From NCBI RefSeq assembly GCF_026210795.1, contig NC_089429.1, positions 7,721,001-7,785,000 on the forward strand: a stretch of 64,000 bases of DNA. The letters run 5' to 3'. The stretch comes from Rhizophagus irregularis. Its lineage: Eukaryota > Glomeromycota > Glomeromycetes > Glomerales > Glomeraceae. Positions 34,648 through 48,000 of the stretch are shown here, piece after piece (position 1 is the first letter of the stretch; every line of letters starts with the position of its first letter). The notes beneath the pieces were generated by a model. The model was not told where the DNA came from, ran no database searches, and saw only the letters and a program-made list of their open reading frames with translations. A program made the translations under genes and the position numbers.

Positions 34648-35364
34648 AAACCTAAAAACATTACGTTTCACGTAATAACTCAGCATCCAATGATCATAGA
34701 AAGATGCACCATAGCTCGTTGGAATCGTCTCATAACGACGAGTCGAATGGTGGTTAGATCGTCTTTCTAAGATCACTGGATGCCGAGATAATAGGCGAAA
34801 CGACAAACGGCGCAGTATCGCAAAATACAAAATGCTGATTTTTGACGTTTCGTTAAATATCTCGGCATCTAGTGATCGTAGAAAGACGTTTTAACCACCA
34901 TTCGACTCGTCGTTATGAGACGATTCCAACGAGCTATGGTGCATCTTTCTACGATCATTGGATGCCGAGATAATAGGCGAAACGTCAAACGGCGCAGTAT
35001 CGCAAAATACAAAATGCCGATTTTTGACGTTTCGTTAAATATCTCGGCATCCAGTGATCGTAGAAAGACGATCTAACCACCATTCGACTCGTCGTTATGA
35101 GACGATTCCAACGAGCTATGGTGCATCTTTCTACGATCATTGGATGCCGAGATAATAGGCGAAACGTCAAACGGCGCAGTATCGCAAAATACAAAATGCC
35201 GATTTTTGACGTTTCGTTAAATATCTCGGCATCCAGTGATCGTAGAAAGACGATCTAACCACCATTCGACTCGTCGTTATGAGACGATTCCAACGAGCTA
35301 TGGTGCATCTTTCTATGATCATTGGATGACGAGTTATTACGTGAAACGTAATATTTTTAGGTTT
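34648..35364. mobile_element. TIR element containing a flipping palindromic array
   Basis: The ends are inverted repeats of about 35 bp. The left end is AAACCTAAAAACATTACG then TTTCACGTAATAACTC. The right end is its complement with one or two changes, with the outermost base at 35364. Inside are four units at about 182 bp spacing (GGCGCAGTATCG at 34809, 34991, 35173). In each unit TCGGCATCCAGTGATCGTAG and its complement enclose a loop with CGACTCGTCGTTATGAGACG. In the first unit the loop is in the opposite orientation to the later ones, as if inverted between the arms. No transposase or clear target duplication is seen. All ORFs listed here are repeat translations. Confidence 0.7.
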
Positions 35365-35369
35365 TACGT

Positions 35370-35892
35370 ATGAGCTTTGCCCAGCGTCCACAAAAAGACT
35401 GTATGAAATTTAGAAATATTATTCTTAAGGTTCTGGTCACTACCAAATGACGTTGTAAGATGGCAGTTCCATACAAATATTTCCCTGGCTTTCTGAAAGG
35501 TTGAAAAGTAGTGCGTTTAGTTCTTATGCCTTTAAAGTTAACTGGCTAAGCAGTTCGCAAACTGGACCTTCATCTTTGAAAGATGTTCTTACTTCTTACC
35601 AATGAAGTTACTACCTGTTGATGAAGTGTGTGTGCTGAGTTTTGGTTCTTTTTGAGCTCCCTACCTTTATTTGTCTCTGTCATTATTTTTAGTCCTCCCC
35701 CTACCTAGTATATATTTTGGTTTATTCTTTCTGTTGTTACCTTTATTTTATTTTCGTTATTTTCTTTTTTCCTGCACCACATTCTTGCGCATTTTGGAAA
35801 TTTGAAAAATAAACCAAAATCAATTTACCCTCCAAATGATCAATATAGTCATGTGATTGATCTTCCTTTTCATATATACGTTGATCATTTTT
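35370..35892. other. Spacer 5' of the LINE
   Basis: T-rich sequence without a gene. It ends at the LINE target site, whose first copy is 35893-35910. Confidence 0.4.
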
Positions 35893-36054
35893 AATTATAT
35901 TTGATCACGTGAAAATTAGAAAAACTCTTTCGGACGATCGTTGAAACCAAAATTTTTACGAAGAATAACTTCAATACAAACACTATTTCTTCATAACTAA
36001 ACGTTATTTTTTATTAAATTTTTGGCACCTACGCTCTCCCCGAAACATTTCTGT

Positions 36055-38312
36055 ATGAGTTTTAATATTGGGAAAAAATTTTCAAAAAAATTTCTCAAAA
36101 ATATAGAAAAAAATTATCGTCCTATTACTAACGAAGAAGATATATATCTCACATATTCTTCCCCAAAAAGACGACCCACCATGTCTAGCAATCATGCTGC
36201 AAGTTCTGACAGTAATATAGATAACAACGTACTAACTGCTCCTATGGAAGATATTGTTTCAACATCTTCTGTACAAAATCCCCCAGAAAACGAAACCGAA
36301 ATCGCATCACGTGACTCATCAAAGGACACAGAAAATGATGTTCACACGCAAACACCAATCACTGATAACTTTACTATTATGGATGAAGATCCCAAAGATA
36401 CCAATACAAATAAAGGAAAATCTCCTGAAGTACAAACAGCCACACAAACAAATCCCCCAAAAAGTATAGAAATCACCGTGCTCAAGGATATTTTCAAGAG
36501 TACAACACAAGTTTGTAACAAAGCACACAAAGGATTTATCCCTAGAGACAGTTTTAAGCCCAATCTCATAAACAACGAAATAATCAATCTATTAAAAACG
36601 TCATTCCTTAATGACAGCAATGCTTACAAATTTGAAGTTAACACAACATCCACTTATAGATATTTCACCATTTTCTTCAAAACACGTGACTCACTCAATC
36701 AATACATTGAGAATAGTCCAGAAAACCTTAAACCCATTAAAATTTACGAACTTACCAACACTGCAATTAATGTATTAATTGAAAGGAAACTTTCAACCAT
36801 GGACCAAGCTGTCATTAAAATTATGGACATACCATACAATTATGATACATCCATGCTTATCAAACACCTCGCACTCAAAACTAACAGCAATGTTATTGAT
36901 CATAAAGAGATCAAAAAACCCCCAAGAAAAATACCTAACCGAAATAATCACGGACACCCTTTCTTAATCAAACCAGCATACAAACAACTTATTGTACAGT
37001 TTGACAAAAAATCAGCATATGACTACTTTATGGAAGAAAATTACTGGTGCCTAGAAATAGAAAATTTCGTAGTAAGAATTCTTCCAGGTAACCAAAATGA
37101 CGCAGAATTCAAAAAACGCACCAGTAAATATTATAAAATCACTGGACTACCGCTAAATACAACCCATATGGATTTAAACCCTCTTATTAAACACATTTAT
37201 GGACGTACCTGTACCTTCACACAAACCACTAAATCGTCGACCATGAAAAACGCATACATTTACGTCTCTCCAGACAACTATCCAGAGGATGCGACAGGTG
37301 GTGCATCCCTAGATTTTGAAGGACATAAAATCTATACCCTGCCAGGACATTTAGCTGGCAAAACATGCAACATCTGTAGATCACCGCTACACGCTACTAA
37401 CGTATGCGATGATAAAAATTTCAGAACAGATAACAATAATCGAAAATTCTTTAATAAAAGATTTATCGACCGAAAAGAAGAAAAAATTACAATTAACGAA
37501 ACACACAAAAATAGATACAACCACGTTATCACTCTCAACTCTAACAAAAAAAATCAACAAACAAAACCTCCACTTAACGACTACACACGACCACAACCTA
37601 CGGATCGTAACACAAATTCACGACCTGGTAGTTTACTATACCCCGTCACAATAGACTCCAACGCAATTCTAATCACCCTGATAACGACGACAATCATAAT
37701 AACAATAACAAACATACTATCCATCACCAAAACATTCATTACAATCCCCACGATGACTCCTCAAACAATAGAATCGCTCAACTTGAGAAACAAGTCCAAA
37801 CCCTCTTACAAAACATCAAATCACTAGAAGATGCCAACTTAAATGTGGATCATAAATTATCACATCTACAATAAAATTATAACGTACTCGACTCTTCACT
37901 AATAGAAGTTAAAGCAAGACTCGAAAAATACGACACAATCATTAAACAACTCTCCACTAATATCACCTTACTGAGCCAAAAAGAAATAGCGACAGCTTCT
38001 TCATCACTTCCATCGCGTCCCCATAAACAATCAAAGCGAAACACGCCATACGAGAAAACCTCTTATGAGGCTACAAAATCAAAATACAACCTGAGAGGCA
38101 GCAAACAATCAAGAATATCAGCGGATGAGAGTGAAACCTGCCCCACCACGGAAGAAGACACAGATGTTCCAGAAGAATCCGTTATGTCAGATGGAGCTGT
38201 CTTTAAAGACATCATCACACAACACGTAATTACACCACCCAATGATAATAACTTCACAGTCAGATCTTATAACCCATTGAATCTCATTTCAAGTTTTAAC
38301 GGTACCCGTTAA
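36055..38312 (+). pseudogene. LINE ORF1, RNA-binding protein (broken)
   Basis: The first ATG in the open frame is at 36055 (MSFNIGKKFSKKFLKN); a second possible start is at 36181. The first half is Asn/Thr/Pro-rich. The centre (about 36780-37330) has two RRM-like segments of the kind found in LINE ORF1 proteins. A CCHC zinc knuckle, CNICRSPLHATNVC, lies at about 37366-37407. The frame is lost between 37600 and 37632. The next frame then continues in protein-like fashion (RIAQLEKQVQTLLQNIKSLE, a coiled coil, then a Ser-rich tail) to TAA at 38310-38312, with one in-frame stop at 37872-37874 (CAA to TAA likely). ORF1 proteins bind the element RNA as a ribonucleoprotein. Confidence 0.8.
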
Positions 38313-38425
38313 TAACTTACAACCCTCGGTATTCTAATATTTTCGGATTCATCCACGGCTTATCCTTTTTGATTATAACGTCTTAAATATTTTACACATT
38401 TTCAATTAAAAATTTTTTTTACTTA

Positions 38426-38556
38426 ATGGAATACACCAATTTATATACTTCAGTTGGCGTCGAAAACCAACTTCCTTCTTCTTTAAATAATTCTAAAAAT
38501 ACCCAAAAAATTCAGATAAACCAAAAAATCAAAAAAAATAATAATAACGGCCCATG
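38426..38556 (+). pseudogene. LINE ORF2, 5' fragment before the Plavaka insertion
   Basis: ATG at 38426 opens MEYTNLYTSVGVENQLPSSL, and the frame runs into the Plavaka element after 38556. The last full codons read NNNNGP, and codon TG at the junction is completed by the T at 45087. Removing the element and one ATG copy therefore keeps the frame into the endonuclease domain. Confidence 0.8.
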
Positions 38557-38923
38557 CACTGGTCAAAGTAAGAAATTTCGGTCATGTGACATTTCGGCCA
38601 AGTTTAGGACGGTTCGGTAAGAGAATTCGGCCTAATTTCGGCCAGAATTAGAAATCGACCAAAATTCTGCTGAAATTCGACTTATATGATTGATGGTCGA
38701 TCATTTACCTTATACCGAATTTTTTATTTTAAAAGATTCGATAAAACGAAATTATGCCGAAATTTTTTATGCTAAAATTTCGATAAAAAACGATATTCTA
38801 CCGAATTTTTATGTTAAAGTTTTCGATATAATGCCGAGTTATTTATGTTTATTTAAAAACGGTAAAACTTAATAAATAAAAAATAAATAAAAATTTATTT
38901 GATGCAGGGTTTAACATGATTTA

Positions 38924-41900
38924 TTAGCGAATGTTAAACTTTCGATTAACTGGATTTACAGCCAAATACTCCTTAGCATTTCTACGAGCTGACAACTTGT
39001 ACTTCACAGGTACAAATCGGCCAAGGACGTTGTGAACCGGAATAATACAATCCCAACTTTCGGGATAAAAATTGGTATTTCACAACTCAACATTGCATGA
39101 TCTTTCCTCATCATCAATGCTGAAATAAAATCTAGTGTCAGCCGAATTTGTGTGTTGGTACCACCGAATGTAAGCTAAATGGTGTTTTGTTGGTCCATCT
39201 GGCAAATCGACCGTATGAGTGAAAAAATATTGGATCTGTCCCGGATAAGTATCAACAACGCCATCATTTGTAATAAACTTCGCCAAAACAAATGAACTAT
39301 TCGTATGTCGTGCTGATACTCCAGATCCAAAAACTTCTGACCCAATTTGACATCTTCCGAATTTGTCAATTGATACCCGAATTACTATTGAGTCCGCCTC
39401 ACCTTCTCCAAACGGCTTCCGAAAATTTAGCGTCTCATATGTTGCGCTATAATATTCTGCCATCAAATCTAGCATTGAACTCGAAAGGCGGACGTTTTCG
39501 AAAACTGGTTTCAGCATACTTCCAGGAAACAGCTCACTACCAGTAATTCTTGATTCCTGAATGTTTCTAGAATTGAGCCAAAAACGATGCATCTCATCCG
39601 ATGAGAATTGGTCGATTTCTGACAAGGAACTAACAGCAGGCTGATCATTAAGTAGTTCAAGACCCTTTGTCGGTATTCCGGAACTTTTTATATCACTAAT
39701 TCGATTGTCAGTTGTCAATCGACGCATGATTTCTGGTTCAATTTGCTGGTTACTGTTTGGCAAAGAACCTGATATAAAATTCAAATTATTAAAAAAGTAA
39801 CTTTGTAATTAATCCAAAAAACAAATTTTCGACTTACCTAAAGTGCCATTCATGCGTTCGAAAGAAAAACACCAGAACGCATAGAGAGGGCCATAGTCAT
39901 AAGAACATTCGCACAAGTGAAGCGAAAGGTGGAGATTCGGAGACACTTTATTTCGGCCGTAATGTTCTTCGATTAATTTAATGATTTCAATTAATTTTTG
40001 GTGAGCCTCTCTCATTAGTTCGACTTCTACAATTCGGCTCACTAAAATGGCACAGACTCTTACAAAATATGTAAGGATTTTCCGATCTTTGGCTGAAAGA
40101 TGCTCCCAAAGTGCAACCGTAGCGTAAATGGTGAAAAAAATCCGCCATTGATCGGCTGTAAAATTGGAGAATCCTTCTCCGCAGTTGATCTTACCCGGGA
40201 TTCTGCCCAGGTCGGATGGAACACGAAACTCATTCATCTTCGCTTGAATTTTATTAAGATCTGCCGGTGTCAATAATCCCTCATCGACCCATATTCGTTT
40301 AACGATCCATTTTGCGATGCCTAAAAATAAGCAATGTATCAGATCGACAATGATGAAACGAATAGGGTCGAAGTACGGCAGACGCAGCAACTCGGACTAT
40401 CTTACGCCAGTTTGTTTCACAAATCGTTTCCTGGCAGCGTCCGACTTACAAGTTCTCCATCCAATTGCGTCTTGACGATGCTTGGCCGAATCCCGAATGA
40501 CAAACCACTCATTCATGTCATCCATGCCAGCGAAGTTGTGCTGGTGATTCTCGTAATTGGCCTTTTTTTCGCATCTATGGCATGAAACTAATGCCGATAC
40601 ATGGCCGCATACTTTTCTGGCGGCAGGGATGTCACACGAAGTTAGTATCAATGCCGCTCGAATTTCTCTTCCATTTTGAAATTCGAATGTGCGATTTAGG
40701 GACGCTCCAACCCAGAGTGTCTCTAATTCGTCGACAATTGGCGCAAGATAGTGATTTATCTTGTGTAAACTAACTTCGTGCGGTCCCGGTAAAAGGCCAA
40801 TTATCAACAAATTTTTGCGTTTAAATCGGACATCGCGCGGCAGATTACATATGGCAATATATATAACGCTGGTACTATACATTGTACCTTCAAACGGCTG
40901 GAACTAATCTAAATTGAGCATTAGCCCAAGATTCGAATCAGCCATGTCAGGACGAAAAAAATTAGCTGAATTTTCGTCCTTCAGTGTTTTCCAGACTTGT
41001 CCATCGTATATGTCAGCTAAAATTTGGCCGTAAGATGTCCGATTTACTTAATGGCGCAGTAAATTTTCGAAACCAGGATGACAATACATGGATTCCAACT
41101 GTTGCCGAATACCAGCAAATGGATAAATAAGGATCGGTTGATTTGAAATCTGACCGTTTAATAACCTTGTTGGTCGAGATAAAGCCGTCTGACATAATCG
41201 TGTTCTACGAGTTTTTGAATTTGGATATTCTATATGCTGACAATTTGTAACGGATGAGTCTCGCACTTCCTGCTTTTTGTATAATTTGTGGCATTTCAGA
41301 CATGCCGCAAAGTTATGAAATCGATCCTTAAGATCCAGGACCTTTTTTATGAGATACAAAGTGTCGGGAAACTCATCAAAATCGGCTCCTCCGACCTCTT
41401 TTAGCACCAGCTTCATGAACTTTAATAACAATTCTGTAGCTGTTTCCGGAAGGTTAAACCTTGTCCGAAAACTCATAATCCAGATTAAAATCCATAAAAA
41501 TCGGTCGTCGGTTGTCGTTCTTGTAGCAGTTGGATCCTGAAACGGCTCAAATCCAGGACATGAATAGTCTTCGAATGATTCGAAATCCTCTCCGCTAGTT
41601 GATTCATCTGAAGAGAATCTGGTATTTCGATCATCTTCAGTAGTGAATTCTGTCTCTTCGTTTACCGAATCATCATGATCTTAAAGTTGAGCCGAAATCT
41701 GATGATTATTATACACACGCCTTTTAGATCTTCTAGGTAAGAAGATAAATTCGGATCCATCTGCTGTTTCATGTTCTTGTGTATTTTGCTGAATTCGATC
41801 GATTTGATGGTCTACTGTTTCATGGCTGATTACTGATTCAAGTTCAAGTTCGTTTTCTTGAATCATATTCATATCAAAATTTGTGGTCGATTTATTAAAC

Positions 41901-42088
41901 GAACTATCGGCCGAATTTTGATCTTTCAGATCATGCAGCACCTTTGTACGCGGATCCACGAAGTTACCATTACATTTACTGCAGTAACAGCGTAATCTTG
42001 TTCTTCTTTTACGAGTGGATCTGCCAGAAGAATGATTTACTTGTGTTTCGTCATTAATTATGCTGGCAATCGCTCTTTTTCTAGTCAT
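38924..42088 (-). pseudogene. Plavaka transposase, two exons, five in-frame stops
   Basis: A single frame runs from ATG at 42088 to 39838, then a 69 bp GT-AG intron (39837-39769), then 39768 to TAA at 38924, in total 1031 residues if stops are ignored. Near the N-terminus CYCSKCNGNFVDPRTKVLH is the zinc-finger-like motif typical of Plavaka proteins. The core has LLPGPHEVSLHKINHYLAPI, SCHRCEKKA, LLRLPYFDPIRFIIVD with HCLFLG, and SFERMNGTLG joined by the intron to SLPNSNQQIEPEIMRRL. The C-terminus has FYPESWDCIIPVHNVLGRF. The stops are at 41683-41681, 41050-41048, 40906-40904, 40399-40397 and 39082-39080. At least three replace a codon where the family usually has Trp or Tyr (LDxFQPF, VRxSELL, VELxNT). 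The protein would cut and join element ends through an RNase H-like active site. Confidence 0.85.
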
Positions 42089-42552
42089 TGTTAAAATTAT
42101 TCTTTATTATTTATAATCAAAGAATACACGCAGTAAGTTTAAAATGATTCTTTAAACAAAGGCACAATAAAACCATGTGACTATTTAACTAATTTTCGCA
42201 AAAGTGAAATTTAGTGACTAGCGAAATTGATATCGATATTTTTTATCAATAAATCACTTAATGAATTAACTTTCGGCTAGTGATAAATTTTATAGTTTAA
42301 TTAAACTTTATAATTTTCGAGTTTAATTAAACTTTTTGCCGAGTGATATTTTCGAGTTTAATTGAACTTTTCGAGTTGATAAATTAGAAATTCATTTCTT
42401 ACAAAAATTTTATCGATTTTTTTTTTTTAAATATTTGAAAAATTTTTATCGATTTTTTTTTAATATTTGAAAAATTTTATCGATTTTTTTTAATTATATA
42501 TTAATGAGTTTTTACACGACCACACAAAGATAATAATTTCTAAATATAAAAT
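42089..42552. promoter_or_regulatory. Divergent promoter region inside Plavaka
   Basis: This 464 bp spacer separates the start codons of the two divergent Plavaka genes. It has a tandem block at 42410-42495 in which ATCGATTTTTTTT and TTTGAAAAAT(T)TTT alternate three times, and TTTAATTAAACTTT palindromic units at 42300-42370. These are candidate binding sites; no function is proven. Confidence 0.4.
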
Positions 42553-44677
42553 ATGTCTCAAAAAGAAAAAAAAGGAAAACAATCGGCTCGTAATCCAGAA
42601 GACGAAGTTCAAAATAAAAGCAGCCGTATTATTAAGCGCCATCCCTCTCGATTATTAGGTATCAGTCAAGATGTCGCTACCTTAAGCACTACCTTAAGCA
42701 ATCATCCTGCCCGTTCAAAAATTCCAGTCATTCCGGATGTTGAGAGGATTCGATCAAACACTCGAACAACCCCAGGAACCCAAGAAGGTGCTGGTCGAGA
42801 TGTTGTCACCCCAAGCAATCGTTCAAAAATTCCAGTCACTTCAGATGTTGAGAGGATTCGACCAAACACTCGATCAAACACTCCAGGAAGTGTTGGTCGA
42901 AATACTTCCTCCTCTTCTTCGCTCTCAAGCCGATCAAGAATCGACAATATTAAGGAATTGCAAGCAAAAAAACCAACATTCGCTTGCCAAGCAACCTACT
43001 TAACATCTTCGAGAAGACTGACGTAGCACCTCCAGCGGAAGACCTACCTACAGGTCTACTTTTTGGTCGAATTATGAATGCTGTCAATTACTTACTAAAT
43101 ATATTTTGTTATTTTTAGGAAACGATGAAGAATTAAAACAGCAAATTTACGACCTACGAATACAAAATCATCAATTGGAGCGTCAAAATCGTAAATTCGC
43201 AAATCAAATCAAAACCTTAAAGGCGAATATAACGAGCCTGAAAGATGAAAACGAAATGCTAATGTCCATTAACGAGGCATTCGGTCAAGAAAATGAGCAG
43301 TTGAACGACGAAATCAAGCAGTTTCGGTCTTTCCGCATCCCTCGGTCATTACAATCGACGCAGTCATCATCTCAACCACGTTCGAGTGACGAAGATCTAG
43401 CCGATGGCGAGGATGAAAGTTCCTTTCATCCAGTTAAACGCAAACGCCATAAAGCCAAAGGAAAGAGGATAGCTCGTAATGACGACGGAGAAGAATGCGA
43501 TAATGAAGAAGCTCAGGTTTGTAATATTCATCAATTAACTTTAGTTAGTTGTATGTGTTGATCTTACCGAATTGTTTCTTCATTTATAACATTTATAACT
43601 AGACCGAAATGAAGTCGATTCTAAAGACTTTGCCGCCCGAACTTAATTTGAAGGTAGAAGAAACCTTCGCGAGTGAAGTCAATACAGAAATCAGACGAAA
43701 ATTGGTACCCGAACTTCTCAAGGCCATGAAGCCGAGATACAATCCTTCTTATGATCAATTGAAGAGTTGGCTACAAGCTTTACACAAACATAGAAGAAGC
43801 CGATATATGTATAGGCAAAAGGGAAAAATCGATAAAGATGACCGACGCTTACATTGCAACGGTCGCCATGGCGAAGTAAATGATAGCCGATTAATATTTC
43901 AACGTCTTGCATTTGTTTTAACTAATTGAAGTTTTCATTAAATATAGAAAAAAGCTCGTCGCATTAAAGGCGTGAAATCACTTTTCGAAAAAGGAGACGA
44001 ACGACTAGCAAAGTACAACAAATCGGAAATATATCGAATATTACAAGACAACGATTTTCATTCACCCGAATTGAGTGTAACCGATGATGAAAACCCAAGT
44101 CTCAAACATAACATCAATGTTTACGATTTGTCGTGGAGATCGGACGAGGTATATTATTTTATCGGTATTTGTAAGTTTGCATCCTCAATACTAACTAACA
44201 ATATCGATTTTTTTTTGTTAGTTGAGACACTTTTTACGAAATATACTCGATCCATATTCGCTATCTTTACAATCGGCGCAACTTACGAGACCTCGAAACT
44301 ATAACGATGCGATTTATGTTTACAGGCAACCGCCGCCTGCTAATGTTCCCGATTGGGCGTACGTCGAACAAAACACGGCGTACGAGACGGATTTCGACAA
44401 CCAAAACACTCCGTCAGACGGAGGTGCCCAGAATGCTCCATCTAATATATCTGATGTATCGAATCAAAAATGACTCTCACATGAAGAAAGACGAATATTG
44501 ATCGATGTAAATGAAGAGCACCAAAGAGGTGAATCATCCACACACAGAGAAATCCGTGGTGCACTTTTACAGTCGATTCATGAGGAGCAAATGATTCAAA
44601 GAAAGGCTGCGGCTGAAAGCGGAGACGATTATGCCCCTTTAACAGACGAAGATTATGGCAGTGAAATGATAGAATAG
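42553..44677 (+). pseudogene. Plavaka accessory coiled-coil protein, five exons
   Basis: The exons are 42553-43053, 43119-43516, 43603-43875, 43948-44148 and 44222-44677. The introns (65, 86, 72 and 73 bp) all start GT and end AG and keep the frame, giving about 609 residues. Exon 1 is Ser/Arg/Pro-rich with an internal repeat (RSKIPVIPDVERIRSNTR, RSKIPVTSDVERIRPNTR). Exon 2 is a coiled coil (EELKQQIYDLRIQNHQLERQ and on) followed by a basic nuclear-signal-like KRKRHKAKGKR. Exon 5 is acidic at its end. Two lesions are seen: one single-nt frame break near 42960-42990 and a TGA at 44471-44473, after which the same frame stays coding-like to TAG at 44677. Accessory genes beside CMC transposases are known. 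Its role is not established, but coiled coil plus basic tail suggests a DNA-binding partner of the transposase. Confidence 0.65.
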
Positions 44678-45086
44678 TTCGTCTGTAATTCATGTAATTC
44701 ATAAGATTTTCAGTAGTAGTTCGGTAGTTGTACGGCGGAACATTTATTAATATTTATATATATTATATATTATATTTTACAATGTATTATCGAGTGAATT
44801 TAATAAATAAACAGTAAATAAACAGTAAATAAAGCTAAGTAATTCGTTTACCGAAATTTTATTAATTGTGATAATTCGTCATAGTCAAAACTTGTTTGTT
44901 TGAATAGTCGAATAATGTTCGATTGTATGACGAATTGTTTGGTCTGATTGATAGGTGAGTGGCAGCCGTTTTACACCAATCGTCATATAAGGAAATCGAT
45001 CAGCATTCGGCAATAATTCGGCAATAATTCGGCCTAAAACCGGACAGTCGAATTTTAGCTGAAGTGGACTTTTTCAACTAGTGATG

Positions 45087-48000
45087 TTTCACTAATTATA
45101 CTTTCAACATCAACGACATCCCTAACGAAGAACATCTCACTAATTTACATGTTGTTAATACTGATAATCAATATTTCATAGACTACCTGAAAATTGGTAC
45201 AATTAATATACAAGGAGGTTACAAATCAAAATTACCGGACTTAATCAACTATTTTGTCACTCATAATTTCAACATCCTAGGTATAACAGAAACACAATAT
45301 TGTTTTAAACACGAAACTAACAAATTAATTGATAGATTCCCCACCCAACTAACAAAAATTTAGCCATTTATATAATATTAGACGCTAATGGTGATAATAA
45401 AGGATCAGGAGTAGGGATCATGCTCACTAGCACTTTATACCAACATGTACATGAGATTAAATTCCACAAAGGACGCATCCTAAATATTAAATTAGGATTC
45501 AAACGAGACCACACATTGAACATCACGTGTCTATACTTACCGGCAGGCAGAGACAAACAAACCAACCCTGTCAAACACGATTGTAATCAATTTATTGATC
45601 AATTACTTAGATCACGTAACTGCTCAGATGATAATTACAAACATCACGACATAATCATGGGCGACTTTAATTGTTACCCTAAAGAAAAAACAAACCTAAA
45701 TTATCATATAATCCAAACAGCTAAACTAAAAGGTTTTAAAGACATGGCGAAATATCACGCCATCAACCATGTCCCAGAAGTAACAAGAATATCACATAGA
45801 ATAGATTATATACTTGGAAATAACAACATTTTGAATGGGTCAATCCACACATTCACACAACCAATACCACCTTCACACTTTAATAGCGATCATAAAGCGG
45901 TTATTACATTATTACAAAACGATTTATTTAAACCAACTAAATTATCCAACAATCACCACCGTAATGACATTAAAAACAAACCTAATTACTCCATGATGAA
46001 CGAAGAATTATGGGATGAATATGAAGCTCAATCAAAATTATATTTTAAATATCGTTTTCGATACATTGATATCGATAACATTACATCACAAGAAGACTTA
46101 GACCATGCTTGGAATATATTTGAACATAGTGTACAACATATAAAAAATTTAATAATTCCAACCAAAAAAGTCCATTCCAAAACTTTTAATCACTTATATC
46201 CGTTACACATACGACAACTTAATAATCATGTGATATCTATATATAAAATTAAACAATATCTCAACCTTAAACACATGTATATCAGAAATAAATTGGAAAA
46301 ACCGGAAGACAGTTCACTGCTTTTATCTTTAATTCCAGATGAGATCTGGAACGCTTATTTTAAAAATTGGAGAACCATTCGCGATCAAATCAATCAGATC
46401 GCTAAATCACATGATCATAACATAATTTTAAGACATTATATCACAAAAGAAATCTTTTATGCACAAAAAACTGAAATTTATAAATTATATAATCATTTAA
46501 AACAAAAAAGGGACGACCTATTATCACAATGGAAAATAGAAAGAATTGACCATTTCATCAATCAAAGAAATTTTGATTTATCTACTAACCAAACAAGAAT
46601 GATTAATTCCATATTACAGCGCAAACCTAGAAGAATCACCTTGGATCGGCTTATTTTTAAAGATGACAACAATCAAACTATATTTACTAACAATCCAAAA
46701 CTTATAGAAAAAGAAGCCATCAAACACTACCAAAACATAGGAAAACACGAAAATCCGTTAATTTATAACTCTTTTCATGATTTACCAATGCCGTAAAGCG
46801 ATATATACGATCCTATTAACAATTCCATCGACCATAATTGCTGGAATTTACTCCAACAAAAAATAGAGGTTATTGATGTTATAAATATCCTTAAAAATTC
46901 TCCTACAAACAAAGCCCCTAGTCCATCGCAAATTACCTATGAAGACTTGAAGCATCTCCATTCAGACGTGCTCGCACTTTTAACTCTTATTTTTAATACA
47001 TGTATTCACTTAGACACAATACCATCAAAATGGCGTGACGCTTTACTATTCCCTATACCGAAACCACATGACTGGGATAGCAATCTCTCTAACACTCGTC
47101 CAATCACGCTCTTGGAAACTCCTAGAAAACTGATGGTTTCAGTTTTTTCACGAAGATTAAATGAAACTTTAGCCAAATACAATATTTTACAGTTCAATAA
47201 TAGAGCTGGCGTCCTAGGTCAATCATGCTTAGAACCACTTTTTCAAATCCAACATTTAATCGAACATGCGAGAATATACAAAAACCCATTATGGATAGCA
47301 ATACAAGACCTATCAAAAGCTTATGATAGAGTAGATATAGCGCTTTTACGACTAGCGCTACAACGCATCAAAATTCCTGCGAAAATCATTACTTTTATCA
47401 TCAACTTATTTTCTAATAGATACAATTCTATCATTCTACCAAATGGTAATTTAGCACCATATAAGGTCTTACAAGGTATAGATCAAGGTGAAGTTATATC
47501 ACCACTACTATGGAATATCTATTACGACCCCCTTTTCAGTCACATCAACAAACAATCAAACCTAGCGTATAAATGTGACACTACAAAAATTAAAAATATA
47601 TACCAAAAACATTTAGATATTACTCATAGTTATGAGTTATCATTAGTAGGATACCTTGACGACACCACTTGGTTCAGTCCATCTTTAGAAAAACTTGAAT
47701 TGAAACTAGACATTGCACATTCATTTTATGACATGGCGAAGATCAAAGTGAATATCGACAAATATAAGATTTTAACGAATCAAAAATTAGCTAATAATAT
47801 CAAAAGCACTCAACTCACGATCAATGGACGACAAACGGATGTAGACATAGTCCCTAAATATAAGGGCACGAGAATTTTAGGTTTATACATCAATCCTTTA
47901 GATAAACACCACCAAACTTTAATCAAGGCACGTTCTATCATCATGGCTCACGTGATTACAATGAGAAATAAGAAAATCACACATTCACACGCCATATATA

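Larger units (their letters stand above)
38557..45083. mobile_element. Plavaka-type (CMC superfamily) DNA transposon, 6.5 kb
   Basis: The left end CACTGGTCAAAGTAAGAAAT and the complement of the right end, CACTAGTTGAAAAAGTCCAC, are imperfect terminal inverted repeats beginning CACT(G/A). The 3 bp target duplication ATG flanks both sides (38554-38556 and 45084-45086). CACT ends and a 2-3 bp duplication are CMC hallmarks. Sub-terminal regions are rich in ATTCGGCC/AATTTCGGC words at both ends. The cargo is a transposase on the minus strand and a divergent accessory gene on the plus strand. Both carry stops, so this copy is not autonomous. Confidence 0.88.

Noticed and set aside
34471-35391. Four ORFs of 69-119 codons on both strands
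   Set aside because: They are translations of the palindromic units and appear on both strands, as expected for a palindrome.
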